Assembly (NCBI GenBank): GCA_905235115.1
Contig: CAJOKT010000002.1
Coordinates: 1-64,000, forward strand
Source of the DNA: an uncultured Peptostreptococcaceae bacterium
GTDB lineage: Bacteria > Bacillota > Clostridia > Peptostreptococcales > Anaerovoracaceae
Length of the DNA stretch: 64,000 nt
Direction: 5' to 3'
The position numbers were made by a program, and so were the translations under genes. Position 1 is the first letter of the stretch; the number at the start of each line of letters is the position of its first letter. The notes under the pieces are model-generated. The model did not search any database. It had not been told where the DNA came from and saw only the letters and a list, made by a program, of their open reading frames with translations. This document shows positions 8,485-17,981 of this stretch, piece after piece.

Positions 8485-9249
8485 ATGGTTTATTTCATAG
8501 GCGCAGGCCCGGGAGCACCGGACCTGATCACGGTCAGGGGATCTGAAATCCTTAAGAAAGCGGACGTCATCATCTACGCAGGTTCACTGGTGAACCCCGC
8601 GCTTCTTGACTACGCTAAAGAAGGGTGCAAAATATACGACAGCGCCCGCATGACTCTGGAAGAGGTCATAGCCGTGATCGAGGAGAACCGCGGATCCACG
8701 GTGGCAAGACTGCACACCGGAGATCCGTCGATCTACGGAGCGATCCGCGAGCAGATGGACGTCCTGGACAAGCTGGGGATCAGCTATGAATACGTTCCGG
8801 GAGTCAGCTCCTTCATAGGCGCTGCTTCAGCGCTGAACGCTGAGTTCACTCTGCCCGGAGTGAGCCAGACAGTTATCCTCACAAGGATGGCCGGAATGAC
8901 CCCGGTGCCCGAAAAGGAAGACATAGTGAAACTGGCGTCCCACGGAGCCAGCATGGTGGTATTCCTTACATCATCCATGCTTCATGAGCTCTCTGAAAAA
9001 CTGATAGAGGGGGGTTACGCTCCGGACTCGCCTGCAGCCATAGTCTACAAGGCGACCTGGCCTGATCAGAAGGTGATCCGCACCACAGTGGCACAGATAG
9101 GAGAAGCCGCGGAGCAGAACGGGATCAACCGCATGGCCCTCATAATGGTGGGAGGATTCCTGGGAAGTAGCTACGACCGTTCCAGGCTATACGATCCGGG
9201 ATTCACCACAGGCTACAGAAATTCCGCCTCCGGGGAGACAAATAAATGA
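8485..9249 (+). CDS. cbiF: cobalt-precorrin-4 C11-methyltransferase
   Basis: The 254-residue protein is a tetrapyrrole (corrin) methylase with the GAGPGAPDLITVRG loop at the N-terminus, the hallmark YAGSLVNPALLDYA of CbiF/CobM, and RLHTGDPSIYGAIREQMD and VPGVSSFIGAAS for SAM and substrate binding. It adds the C11 methyl group. AAGGGAGG lies 6 bases before the ATG. The stop overlaps the cbiG start (ATGA). Confidence 0.95.
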   Translation: MVYFIGAGPGAPDLITVRGSEILKKADVIIYAGSLVNPALLDYAKEGCKIYDSARMTLEEVIAVIEENRGSTVARLHTGDPSIYGAIREQMDVLDKLGISYEYVPGVSSFIGAASALNAEFTLPGVSQTVILTRMAGMTPVPEKEDIVKLASHGASMVVFLTSSMLHELSEKLIEGGYAPDSPAAIVYKATWPDQKVIRTTVAQIGEAAEQNGINRMALIMVGGFLGSSYDRSRLYDPGFTTGYRNSASGETNK

Positions 9250-10292
9250 TAAAAAGTCTGGCTATGATCGGGTTTACCGACAATGCGGCAAAAAGAATAT
9301 CGGAGATCTCTGAAGCTCTTCCTCCGGAGACTGAGCAGCGTATCTACGGTAAAGACCGGGAGCTCAGGTCTTTTGTGCAGGAAGCCTTCCGTGACTGCGG
9401 CTGCGTACTCTTCGTATCGGCTGCAGGCATCGCCGTAAGATCCATCGCGCCTTTCATCCGGTCAAAGGACAGGGATCCTGCGGTAATCGTCATGGACGAA
9501 CTTGGGGAAAACCTGATCCCCATCCTGTCGGGTCATATCGGGGGAGCCAATGACATGGCACGTGAGCTGGCAGAGATCACGGGAGCCCGTCCTGTCATCA
9601 CCACAGGGACCGATGTGAACGGTAAGTTCGCAGTGGATACCTGGGCAGTGAAGAACGGATTCGAAATAGACGACATCACGAAGATCAAGGTGGTCTCTTC
9701 GGCGCTGATAAAGGGTGAACCTGTGGGCATCTTCGTGGAGGAAGGTCGGGAGAGGATCAAGGGGACCATACCTGAAGAACTGACCCTCGTAAGAGAGGGA
9801 GTGAAAGCACCTGAAAAGGGCATCTACGTGGGATTCAGGACGGACTGTTCTCCCTTCCGGGAGACTATTCGCCTGTTTCCCAAAGTCCTGGTAATAGGAG
9901 CGGGATGCAGGAGAGGCATGGAACCCGATGCGTTCTCCGGAAGGATGGCAGCATTCCTGACTGAGAACGGTCTTTCCATGAAGGCGGTACTGGAACTTGC
10001 CACCATAGACATCAAAAAAGACGAGGCATGCATGCGGGCATTTTGCGAGAAATATGGGATCGGCATGGTCACCTTCAGGGCAGAGGAACTCATGGAGGAG
10101 ACCGGAGATTTCAGCCCTTCGGATCTGGTCATGGAGATCACCGGAGCGGACAATGTGTCCGAGAGAGCAGCCTTCAGGGCTGCCCGTCTGGAAGGCGGAG
10201 CGGTCCCCGAAGTTATCATGCACAAGGTCAAACTTAAAGATATGACTGCCGCAGTTTGCGAGAAGAGATGGGAGTGCAGATTCGATGTCTAA
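9246..10292 (+). CDS. cbiG: cobalt-precorrin 5A hydrolase
   Basis: CbiG (348 residues) opens the delta-lactone of cobalt-precorrin-5A and releases acetaldehyde. The central region GENLIPILSGHIGGANDMA followed by ARPVITTGTDVNGKFAVD is diagnostic, and the C-terminal domain begins LVIGAGCRRGMEPD with LATIDIKKDEA. All three usual CbiG subdomains are present. It overlaps cbiF and cbiH, so the genes are translationally coupled. Confidence 0.94.
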   Translation: MIKSLAMIGFTDNAAKRISEISEALPPETEQRIYGKDRELRSFVQEAFRDCGCVLFVSAAGIAVRSIAPFIRSKDRDPAVIVMDELGENLIPILSGHIGGANDMARELAEITGARPVITTGTDVNGKFAVDTWAVKNGFEIDDITKIKVVSSALIKGEPVGIFVEEGRERIKGTIPEELTLVREGVKAPEKGIYVGFRTDCSPFRETIRLFPKVLVIGAGCRRGMEPDAFSGRMAAFLTENGLSMKAVLELATIDIKKDEACMRAFCEKYGIGMVTFRAEELMEETGDFSPSDLVMEITGADNVSERAAFRAARLEGGAVPEVIMHKVKLKDMTAAVCEKRWECRFDV

Positions 10293-11034
10293 GATATATG
10301 TCGTAGGAATCGGCCCGGGAGGCCGTGAATACATGACGCCCCAGGCGGTGCGTGCCATCGGCGACAGTGATGCCGTCGTAGGCTACACTGTATACGTGAA
10401 GCTCATAGAGGAGCTTACGGATGGCAAGGAAGTTGTGTCCACAGCCATGCGCGGCGAGGTGGAAAGAGCCGGGATCGCTCTGGATCTGGCGCTCGGCGGC
10501 AAGACTGTCTCCTTCGTGTCCAGCGGGGACGCTGGAGTTTACGGCATGGCGGGACTCATGCGCGAAGTGGCCGAGGATCATCCCGAGATCGAGGTCGTGA
10601 CCGTGCCCGGAATAACTGCGGCCATGAGCGGAGCAGCGGTCCTGGGTGCGCCTCTCATCCACGATTTTGCGGTCATATCCCTTTCAGACCTTCTGACACC
10701 TTGGGATCTGATCGAGAAGAGGATAGAGGCCGCTGCAGAGGCTGATTTCGTCATCTGCATATATAATCCCAAGAGCCACAAGCGAAGAGACCATCTGGAC
10801 AGGGCGGTGGATCTGATAATGAAGCACAGATCCGCTGACACACCGTCGGGATACGTGAAAAACATCGGCCGCGAAGGCCAGGAGCGCAAAATACTCAGGC
10901 TCTCAGAACTCCGTGAGAACGATGACATCGACATGTTCACCACTGTGATCGTGGGGAACAGCCAGACCAGAGTGATAAACGGCGAACTTGTGACGCCGAG
11001 AGGATACAGATATGACGGCGAAGCCGGAAAATAA
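10285..11034 (+). CDS. cbiH: cobalt-precorrin-3B C17-methyltransferase
   Basis: CbiH (249 residues) methylates C17 with ring contraction. It has the corrin-methylase loop GIGPGGREYMTPQA, then VSSGDAGVYGMAGLM, VPGITAAMSGAAVLGAPLIHDF and the C-terminal IYNPKSHKRRDHL characteristic of CbiH/CobJ. Its start overlaps cbiG by 8 bases and its end overlaps cbiJ by 23 bases. Confidence 0.94.
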   Translation: MSKIYVVGIGPGGREYMTPQAVRAIGDSDAVVGYTVYVKLIEELTDGKEVVSTAMRGEVERAGIALDLALGGKTVSFVSSGDAGVYGMAGLMREVAEDHPEIEVVTVPGITAAMSGAAVLGAPLIHDFAVISLSDLLTPWDLIEKRIEAAAEADFVICIYNPKSHKRRDHLDRAVDLIMKHRSADTPSGYVKNIGREGQERKILRLSELRENDDIDMFTTVIVGNSQTRVINGELVTPRGYRYDGEAGK

Positions 11035-11824
11035 CAACTTGAGAGCGGCGGTCTTCGCAGGGACCTACGAGGGCCGGATAATCGCATCCCACGTGCTGGA
11101 GAGCGGCATGGAGAACTCCGTTGATTTCTTCGTAGCCACCGGTTACGGCCAGGAGATACTTCAGAACATGGGGGACCTCGGGGTGATAGAGGGAAGGCTG
11201 GAAAGACCCGGAATGGAAAAGATCTTCGCCGAAAAATGCTACAGCCTGGTCATAGATGCCACCCATCCCTACGCGGATCAAGTCTCGGAAAACATCAGGA
11301 GCGCCGCAGAGAACACGGGCACAGAGTATCTCAGGCTCCTCCGGAAGGATGTGCTCCCCTCGGAGTACGAAGGACTGGAGGACAGGGTGATCTTTGCGGA
11401 CTCAGTGGAAGATGCGGTCAGGATCCTTAATAATATCCCCGGAAGGGTGCTGCTTACCACGGGATCCAAGGATCTTGCCAGGTTCTCTGCGGTGCCGGGG
11501 TTCCGGGAGAGATTCACCGCGAGGGTCCTCCCGTCCCCGGAATCGGTCAGGCTCTGCTCTGAGGCAGGGCTCAAACAGCCGAATATCATCTGTATGCAGG
11601 GACCATTCAGCCTGGAGATGAATCTGGCCACCCTGAGACAGTTCGGATGTGAGACACTGGTCACCAAGAGCACCGGCAGGGCAGGAGGCTTCGGCGACAA
11701 GCTGGACTGCGCAAGAGAGGGCTTCAGGGTCCTGGTCATAAGAAGGCCGGAGGAAGAGGAAGGATCCTGCCTGGAGGATGTTTTGGACCGCCTGGATCAG
11801 GTCCTCAGAGGAGGCAATGTATGA
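11012..11824 (+). CDS. cbiJ: cobalt-precorrin-6A reductase
   Basis: The 270-residue enzyme reduces cobalt-precorrin-6A with a nicotinamide cofactor. Visible motifs are AVFAGTYEGRIIASH at the N-terminus, VIDATHPYADQVSENI in the middle and RVLLTTGSKDLARF. The start at 11012 lies inside the end of cbiH and is preceded by GAGAGG; the 23-base overlap is long but agrees with the expected N-terminus. The end overlaps cbiET by 4 bases. Confidence 0.92.
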   Translation: MTAKPENNNLRAAVFAGTYEGRIIASHVLESGMENSVDFFVATGYGQEILQNMGDLGVIEGRLERPGMEKIFAEKCYSLVIDATHPYADQVSENIRSAAENTGTEYLRLLRKDVLPSEYEGLEDRVIFADSVEDAVRILNNIPGRVLLTTGSKDLARFSAVPGFRERFTARVLPSPESVRLCSEAGLKQPNIICMQGPFSLEMNLATLRQFGCETLVTKSTGRAGGFGDKLDCAREGFRVLVIRRPEEEEGSCLEDVLDRLDQVLRGGNV

Positions 11825-13050
11825 AGACTGTTGTAAACGTGTGCGGCGTAGGACCCGGGTCTTATGACCTGATGACCGCCGACGTCAGAAAAGTAATAGA
11901 GGACGCGGACATCGTCCTTACATCCATTAAGGACAATGAGGCTATCATGGCTCTGAATGCCGATGTGAGGTGCCTTACGGTCACGGAGATGCTGGCTTTC
12001 ATCGGAGAGGAGATCGGGTCTGAAAACGGCAGAAAACTGGCTGTAGCGGCTTCCGGAGACACAGGCTTTCATTCCATCGCTTCCTCCATCGTGGAAAGAT
12101 TCCCGAAGGCTGAGATCTGTTTACATCCGGGGATCGGGACGATCTCTTATTTCATGGCGAAGACCGGCAAAAACTATGAAGATCTCAAGGCACTCAGTTT
12201 TCACGGAATAAGCGGTTCTGCTGTGCCTTACGTTTCATACAACGAGAAGGTATTCTGCCTTACGGACAATAAGGTGACACCCGTGACCATTGCGGAGGAA
12301 CTGGTTCAGGCAGGCCTCGGTGACAGGGTCATGATGTACGTGGGAGAGGATCTCAGTTCTCCTGATGAGAAGATAAGCTGCGGCACTCCCGATGAGATGG
12401 CCGGTCACGAATATTCCCGGCTTTCAGTGGTCTACGTGGAAAACCCGTCGGTTCCGGACCGTTTCAGGACACTGAAGGACGATGACTTCATGAGAGGCGG
12501 AGTTCCCATGACCAAGGAAGAGGTGAGGACCCTTGTGATCTCCGGACTGGACGTTCATCCCGGAGACACAGTCTACGACGTTGGAGCCGGCACAGGCTCC
12601 GTAACAGCAGGCCTGGCCTACAGAGCCTGCGAGGGTGAAGTATACGCCATAGAGGTGGAGCCGGAAGGAGCGGAACTCATCAGGACCAACAGTGAGAAAC
12701 TGGGAGCCTTCAACATAAAGGTGATCGAAGGCAGGGCCCCTGAAATACTTGAGGGGCTTCCTGCTCCAGACAAGGTATTCATCGGAGGGAGCAAGGGAAA
12801 CCTCAGAGAGATCGTTACCTGCTGCCTGGAGAAGAATCCGGGGGCATTGATCGTTTTGACCACGGTCACTCTGGACACACTGACCGAAGCGCTGAGGCTC
12901 GCAGACGAACTGGAACTCAGGCGGGACATAGTCTGCATCAACGTTTCAAGGGCCGGGAAGATGGGAAGTTACGACCTTATGAAGGCCGAAAACCCGGTAT
13001 ATATCATTAAACTTATGAAGGAGCAGGGCGAGGAGAATCAGTGCTTATAG
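11821..13050 (+). CDS. cbiET: fused cobalt-precorrin-7 C5-methyltransferase / C15-methyltransferase (decarboxylating)
   Basis: 409 residues hold two enzymes. About residues 1-205 are CbiE, a corrin methylase with VCGVGPGSYDLMTADV and AASGDTGFHSIASS. About residues 220-405 are CbiT, a class I methyltransferase with VYDVGAGTGSVTAGLA for SAM binding, EVEPEGAELI, and FIGGSKGNLREI. Together they methylate C5 and C15 and decarboxylate the C12 acetate. The CbiE-CbiT fusion (like CobL) is common in Bacillota. Confidence 0.94.
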   Translation: MKTVVNVCGVGPGSYDLMTADVRKVIEDADIVLTSIKDNEAIMALNADVRCLTVTEMLAFIGEEIGSENGRKLAVAASGDTGFHSIASSIVERFPKAEICLHPGIGTISYFMAKTGKNYEDLKALSFHGISGSAVPYVSYNEKVFCLTDNKVTPVTIAEELVQAGLGDRVMMYVGEDLSSPDEKISCGTPDEMAGHEYSRLSVVYVENPSVPDRFRTLKDDDFMRGGVPMTKEEVRTLVISGLDVHPGDTVYDVGAGTGSVTAGLAYRACEGEVYAIEVEPEGAELIRTNSEKLGAFNIKVIEGRAPEILEGLPAPDKVFIGGSKGNLREIVTCCLEKNPGALIVLTTVTLDTLTEALRLADELELRRDIVCINVSRAGKMGSYDLMKAENPVYIIKLMKEQGEENQCL

Positions 13051-14006
13051 CATTATCCGTTCTTACAGCTTTCATACTTGACCAGATCTTCGGTGACCCC
13101 AGGAATTTCCCTCATCCGGTGGTGATCATAGGGAAACTGATCTCCGCGATGGAGAAGTTTACAAGAAAAGTTTTCCCGAAAACCTACCCCGGAGAACTGG
13201 CAGCCGGGGCTCTCACCTGGTTATGCGTGGCAGGGGTATCTTTTGCGGTTCCTATGATCGCCCTGATCATCCTGTCGAAACTCAGCGTCTGGGCTGCTTT
13301 TCTGCTTAACGTTTTCTGGTGTTACCAGATATTCGCTTCAAAGTCCCTGAAGGATCAGAGCTTGCTGGTCCATCGTTATCTTGAGGCAGGCGACCTGGCG
13401 AACTCAAGAAAGTATCTGTCCTGGATAGTGGGAAGAGACACGTCTGAACTCGGGCCTGACGAGATCACCAAGGCTGTGGTGGAGACTGTGGCCGAGAACA
13501 CCTCTGACGGTGTCACAGCCCCCATGATCTATATGGTAATAGGCGGGGCGCCTCTCGGTATGCTGTACAAGGCGATAAACACAATGGATTCCATGCTGGG
13601 CTACAAGAACGACAGGTACCTGTATTTCGGGAGGATCCCTGCAAAGATCGACGATGCCGCAAACTTCTTTCCTGCCCGGATCACAGGTCTTCTCATGTGC
13701 CTTACGGCGCCTCTGGCGGGCCTTGACGGAAAGAACGCATACAGAATTTACAAGAGAGACAGGCTGAAGCATCTGAGCCCCAACAGCGGCCATCCTGAGG
13801 CTGCTGCGGCAGGTGCACTTCACATAATGCTTGGGGGAGACTCCGTCTACTTCGGAAAGCTGGTCGAAAAAGCATCCCTTGGAGACCCTGACAGGGCTGT
13901 GAGGTTCTCCGACATACCCGCTACCATAAAACTTATGTACGTTTCCTCCACAGCCCTTCTGGCTATTCTGGAAGCCATACTGATTATTACTGCGATACTG
14001 CTATGA
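13041..14006 (+). CDS. cbiB: adenosylcobinamide-phosphate synthase
   Basis: A 321-residue integral membrane protein with several hydrophobic segments. N-terminal DQIFGDPRNFPHPVVIIGKLI is the CbiB/CobD-type signature; FWCYQIFASKSL, VETVAENTSDGVTAPM and PNSGHPEAAAAGAL are the other conserved stretches. It attaches the aminopropanol phosphate arm to adenosylcobyric acid. The start is GTG at 13041, overlapping cbiET by 10 bases, with GGGCGAGGAG upstream. The end overlaps cobD (ATGA), which makes the arm donor. Confidence 0.93.
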   Translation: MLIALSVLTAFILDQIFGDPRNFPHPVVIIGKLISAMEKFTRKVFPKTYPGELAAGALTWLCVAGVSFAVPMIALIILSKLSVWAAFLLNVFWCYQIFASKSLKDQSLLVHRYLEAGDLANSRKYLSWIVGRDTSELGPDEITKAVVETVAENTSDGVTAPMIYMVIGGAPLGMLYKAINTMDSMLGYKNDRYLYFGRIPAKIDDAANFFPARITGLLMCLTAPLAGLDGKNAYRIYKRDRLKHLSPNSGHPEAAAAGALHIMLGGDSVYFGKLVEKASLGDPDRAVRFSDIPATIKLMYVSSTALLAILEAILIITAILL

Positions 14007-15070
14007 GAGAATACGGCCACGGAGGCGACATATACGGACAAAAGAATATACTGGATTTTTCAGCAAGCCTGAACCCTGTGGGCATGCCATATGAGATAGT
14101 GGATGCTGTGATGCGGTCCGCCCGGGAGTGTTCTCCTTATCCGGACCCACAGATGAGAAGGCTCATGGAAGCGGCGTCTGGCCGTCTGAATGTCCCTGCG
14201 GAATATCTGGTCTTCGGAAACGGAGCGTCGGATCTGATCTACAGGATCTGTCTGGGGCTCAGGCCAAAGAGGGCTCTCATAGAGGAGCCGGCCTTTTCGG
14301 AGTATGAGAAGGGACTGGAACTTGCGGGATGTGAGATATTTCATCATTTTCAGACAAAGGAAAACGGGTTTGAGACCGATACGGACAGCCTGATCAGATC
14401 GATCACTGACATAAAGCCCGACCTTATCTTCACAGGCTGCCCCTCAAATCCTGCAGGGACCGTCATGAGCAAACAGGACCTGATCCAGATATGCGATTCA
14501 GCAAAAAAAGCAAATTCCACGGTGGTGATCGACAGGTCCTTCATCCATTTCGTTGAAGGGAATGACGAGTTCTTCTTTAACGCAGAAACAATTGAACGGG
14601 ACAACGTGATCCTGCTGGATTCAATGACCAAGATATTTGCCATGGCGGGACTCAGACTGGGATACATGATATCCGGAAACAGCGAGACCTGCCGGAAGGT
14701 TGAAAACGTCATGCAGCCCTGGCCCGTATCCAGACCGGCAGAAGAGGCGGGGATCGCAGCCTTCAGCGTGGGGCCGGAGTTTTTTGCGAAGACAAAAAGG
14801 TATGTGGCAAAGGAAAGGACATTTCTTGCGGAGAGTCTGAAGGCTCTAGGCATGGAGGTCTTCGGGTCCGAGGCAAACTACTTGTTTTTCAGAAGCCCGT
14901 CTGACATCTCGGGACTCAGTGAAAGAGGGATCATTTTGAGAAACTGCGGGAACTACCGGTCACTGGACGAAAGCTATCACAGGGCCGCGGTCAGGACCCA
15001 CGAGGAGAATGAAGCGCTGATCAACGCGCTTAAGGATATTTTGAGGGAGAAGGAGGAGGCCCATGACTGA
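14003..15070 (+). CDS. cobD: threonine-phosphate decarboxylase
   Basis: A 355-residue PLP-dependent aminotransferase-fold enzyme starting [12 protein letters not shown], typical for CobD. It decarboxylates L-threonine-O-3-phosphate to (R)-1-amino-2-propanol phosphate for Cbi[25 protein letters not shown] and the PLP lysine in [16 protein letters not shown] are visible. It is coupled to cbiB upstream (ATGA) and to cbiP downstream (8-base overlap). Confidence 0.92.
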   Translation: MREYGHGGDIYGQKNILDFSASLNPVGMPYEIVDAVMRSARECSPYPDPQMRRLMEAASGRLNVPAEYLVFGNGASDLIYRICLGLRPKRALIEEPAFSEYEKGLELAGCEIFHHFQTKENGFETDTDSLIRSITDIKPDLIFTGCPSNPAGTVMSKQDLIQICDSAKKANSTVVIDRSFIHFVEGNDEFFFNAETIERDNVILLDSMTKIFAMAGLRLGYMISGNSETCRKVENVMQPWPVSRPAEEAGIAAFSVGPEFFAKTKRYVAKERTFLAESLKALGMEVFGSEANYLFFRSPSDISGLSERGIILRNCGNYRSLDESYHRAAVRTHEENEALINALKDILREKEEAHD

Positions 15071-16541
15071 TAACAAAAAAACGGCCAGACCGCTGATGAT
15101 CCAGGGCACATGTTCCAATGCGGGAAAGAGTCTTCTGACCGCAGGGCTGCTTCGGATCTTCACCCAGGACGGCTATAACTGTGCGCCCTTTAAATCTCAG
15201 AACATGGCGCTCAACTCATACATTACCGCAGACGGTTACGAGATGGGCCGCGCTCAGGTCATGCAGGCGGAAGCCTGCAGGAAATCTCCCGACGTCAGGA
15301 TGAACCCCATCCTTCTCAAGCCCACAGGTGACATGGGTTCTCAGGTCATCTTAAACGGTGAAGTCACGGGAAATCAGACCGCAAAGGAATACTACAAGAC
15401 CAAGAATGCCCTCCGTGAGCCCGTAATGGAGGCTTACAGAAGTCTTGCTGAAGAGAATGATATAATCGTCATCGAAGGGGCAGGAAGCCCCGCGGAGATC
15501 AATCTTGCGGATGACGACATCGTGAACATGGGCATGGCGGCCATGGCAGACGCTCCCGTTATCATCGCGGGAGATATCGACAGAGGGGGAGTTTTCGCCT
15601 CCCTGGCAGGGACCATGATGCTCCTCAAGGATGAGGACAGATCAAGAGTCAAGGGAGTGATCATCAACAAGTTCAGGGGCGACGTGGAGATCCTGAGACC
15701 GGGACTGGAGATGCTGGAGAACATTATCAAGGTGCCGGTGCTTGGGGTGGTACCCTACATGAAGGTCGACATCGACGATGAGGACAGCCTGTCATCAAAG
15801 CTTAAGAGCGAGAAAGGTGTGGATCCGGTGGACATCGCTGTCATCCGCCTCCCCAGAATATCCAACTTTACGGATTTCGACCCTCTGGAAAGAGTGGAAG
15901 GGATAGGAGTCAGATATGTCAGCTCAGTCCGGGAACTGGGAGATCCGGATATGATACTGATCCCGGGCACCAAGAACACCATGGGTGACCTGAAGTGGAT
16001 GAGAGAGAACGGCCTGGAAGCGGCGGTCAAAAAATACGCCTCCGGGGGCAAGCCTGTTTTCGGCATCTGCGGAGGATACCAGATGCTGGGCATGACCATA
16101 AGCGATCCCGATAATGTGGAGCACGGCGGAGATATGAGAGGCATGGAGCTCCTTCCTATCAAGACCGTGTTCAGGGAAGATAAGGTGAGAGCGGCGGTGG
16201 AAGGGGTGCTGGACAGCGTAACAGGCATGTTCTCAACGCTATCCGGACTTCCATACAGAGGATATGAGATCCACATGGGCCTGTCCGGAGCGGACGGGAA
16301 CATCATAAACCGTGAAAACATTTACGGTACATACATCCACGGCATCTTCGACAGAGAGGAGACCGTGAAGGCGGTGGCGGAGGCCTTGTTCAGAGCCGGA
16401 GGCCTGGATCCCGAAACCGTCAGTGCTGAGGATGCAGATGTGTATAAGCAGAAGCAGTATGACATCCTTGCGGATGAACTCAGAAAGGCTCTGGACATGG
16501 ATAAGATCTATCAGATCATGGGCTTGAAGGGAGAAAGGTGA
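15063..16541 (+). CDS. cbiP: adenosylcobyric acid synthase (glutamine-hydrolysing)
   Basis: CbiP/CobQ, 492 residues, amidates the b, d, e and g side chains. The N-terminal dethiobiotin-synthetase-like ATPase has the P-loop [16 protein letters not shown] and [20 protein letters not shown]. The C-terminal class I glutamine amidotransferase domain has the nucleophile in [11 protein letters not shown] and the histidine in [19 protein letters not shown] lies just before the ATG. Confidence 0.95.
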   Translation: MTDNKKTARPLMIQGTCSNAGKSLLTAGLLRIFTQDGYNCAPFKSQNMALNSYITADGYEMGRAQVMQAEACRKSPDVRMNPILLKPTGDMGSQVILNGEVTGNQTAKEYYKTKNALREPVMEAYRSLAEENDIIVIEGAGSPAEINLADDDIVNMGMAAMADAPVIIAGDIDRGGVFASLAGTMMLLKDEDRSRVKGVIINKFRGDVEILRPGLEMLENIIKVPVLGVVPYMKVDIDDEDSLSSKLKSEKGVDPVDIAVIRLPRISNFTDFDPLERVEGIGVRYVSSVRELGDPDMILIPGTKNTMGDLKWMRENGLEAAVKKYASGGKPVFGICGGYQMLGMTISDPDNVEHGGDMRGMELLPIKTVFREDKVRAAVEGVLDSVTGMFSTLSGLPYRGYEIHMGLSGADGNIINRENIYGTYIHGIFDREETVKAVAEALFRAGGLDPETVSAEDADVYKQKQYDILADELRKALDMDKIYQIMGLKGER

Positions 16542-16544
16542 GAA

Positions 16545-17183
16545 ATGGCTTTCAGCGAAGTAAGACCGGCTGACATAGAGAAGAAGAGCTTCGAGATCAT
16601 CAATGATGAACTGGCGGAGATGGGCAAGACCGTGGATCCCAGGTATGAGCACATCGTGAAGCGGTGCATCCATACCTCCGCGGATTTCGAGTATGCGGAT
16701 TCCCTGTATTTCTCGGAGGACGTGGACAGCAAAATATCCGAGGCCATAAGAAACGGTGCATTTATCGTCACCGACACCACCATGGCTCAGTCGGGAATAA
16801 ACAAGAAGACCATAGAGTTTTTCGGAGGCCGGGTCCTCTGCTTCATAGGGGACAAGTCCGTGGCCGAAGAGGCGAAAGAGAGGGGAATGACCAGGTCCTT
16901 CATCAGCATGGAAAGAGCATCAAAACTGGACAGACCCGTGATCGTGGCTGTGGGGAACGCTCCCACTGCCCTGGCTTCCATCGTAAGACTCCATGAGGAA
17001 GGAAAGTTCGATCCTGTTGCGGTGATCGGGGTACCGGTGGGCTTCGTAAACGTGGTCGAAGCCAAAGAGATGCTGATGGATACCGACATTCCCTGCATCG
17101 TGGCCAAGGGGAGAAAGGGCGGGTCCAACATAGCAGCCTGCATCATAAACGCCATCCAGTACAAGATCAGAAGAGAGGCATAG
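16545..17183 (+). CDS. cbiC: cobalt-precorrin-8 methylmutase
   Basis: CbiC (212 residues) moves the C11 methyl to C12 to give cobyrinic acid. The catalytic histidine is in KRCIHTSADFEYAD; GAFIVTDTTMAQSGI, VGNAPTALASIVRLHE and GVPVGFVNVVEAK are family signatures. It starts 3 bases after cbiP with GGGAGAAAGG as ribosome site. Confidence 0.95.
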   Translation: MAFSEVRPADIEKKSFEIINDELAEMGKTVDPRYEHIVKRCIHTSADFEYADSLYFSEDVDSKISEAIRNGAFIVTDTTMAQSGINKKTIEFFGGRVLCFIGDKSVAEEAKERGMTRSFISMERASKLDRPVIVAVGNAPTALASIVRLHEEGKFDPVAVIGVPVGFVNVVEAKEMLMDTDIPCIVAKGRKGGSNIAACIINAIQYKIRREA

Positions 17184-17185
17184 AT

Positions 17186-17278
17186 ATGAAGAGAGTCCCG
17201 GTATTGCTTACGGCGGTCCTGACCCATGCGGCAGAGATGAACGTCACAGCATCCAAAGGAAAGGTGGGCTTAGCATGA
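17186..17278 (+). CDS. short ORF between cbiC and cbiL, unknown
   Basis: A 30-codon frame begins MKRVPVLLTAVLTHAAEMN and ends with a TGA that overlaps the cbiL start (ATGA). AGAGAGGCATAG just upstream could serve as ribosome site. It fills nearly the whole 91-base gap between cbiC and cbiL. It may be a coupling leader peptide, a relic of a decayed gene or chance. I recognise no family. Confidence 0.3.
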   Translation: MKRVPVLLTAVLTHAAEMNVTASKGKVGLA

Positions 17279-17952
17279 AGGGCAGACTTTACGGTATAGG
17301 CGTGGGCCCGGGAGATCCGGAGCTGATCAGCCTCAAAGCAGTTCGGGTCATGAAGGAATGTGACGTCATCGCTGTTCCGGGAAAGACTCCTGCGGAGACA
17401 TACGCCTATGAGACGGCTTTAAAGGCGGTCCCGGAGATCGGGTCCAAACCTGTGCTGGGCATAAACTGGCCTATGACGAAGGATCCCGAGGAGCTTGGAA
17501 AAATATACCGGACTGCCTGCGATGTGATCGAGGAACAGCTGGAAAAAGGACAGTCTGTGGCATTTCTTACCATAGGAGACGTGTCCGTATACTCCACCTT
17601 CATCTATGTGATGAAGCTGGTCAGGGAAGATGGTCACCGGGTGGAAATGATACCCGGGATAACATCTTTTTCCGCCGCGGCGTCAAGGCTTGGTGAGAGC
17701 CTTGCGGAGCACCGGGAGATGCTTCACGTGGTGCCTGCAGGGTACGGCGGCCTTAGGGACCTTCCGGGGACCACGGTAATTATGAAGGCAGGGAAAAACC
17801 TTTCTGAGATCAAAAAATTTGCTGAGGACCACGGCAGGACCGCCATGATGACAGAGAAGTGCGGCCTCCCCGGAGAACGGATATACCGCTCACTGGAAGA
17901 GATGCCGGATGAGGCGGGATATTTTGCCACAGTGATATTGTTCGACAGATAA
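17275..17952 (+). CDS. cbiL: cobalt-precorrin-2 C20-methyltransferase
   Basis: CbiL, 225 residues, adds the C20 methyl group that is later lost in ring contraction. It has the corrin-methylase loop GIGVGPGDPELISLKAV, then DVIAVPGKT, FLTIGDVSVYSTFIYVM and IPGITSFSAAASRLG. It is last in the operon, although it acts directly after CbiK. A hairpin at 17959 terminates the operon. Confidence 0.95.
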   Translation: MKGRLYGIGVGPGDPELISLKAVRVMKECDVIAVPGKTPAETYAYETALKAVPEIGSKPVLGINWPMTKDPEELGKIYRTACDVIEEQLEKGQSVAFLTIGDVSVYSTFIYVMKLVREDGHRVEMIPGITSFSAAASRLGESLAEHREMLHVVPAGYGGLRDLPGTTVIMKAGKNLSEIKKFAEDHGRTAMMTEKCGLPGERIYRSLEEMPDEAGYFATVILFDR

Positions 17953-17958
17953 AAATAC

Positions 17959-17977
17959 AGCCGGGCTCAGCCCGGCT
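17959..17977. terminator. bidirectional terminator between cbiL and cbiA
   Basis: AGCCGGGCT/AGCCCGGCT palindrome flanked by AAAAATAC on the left and CTGTTATTTT on the right. It sits in the 29-base space between the convergent genes cbiL and cbiA and probably ends both transcripts. Confidence 0.65.
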
Positions 17978-17981
17978 CCTG

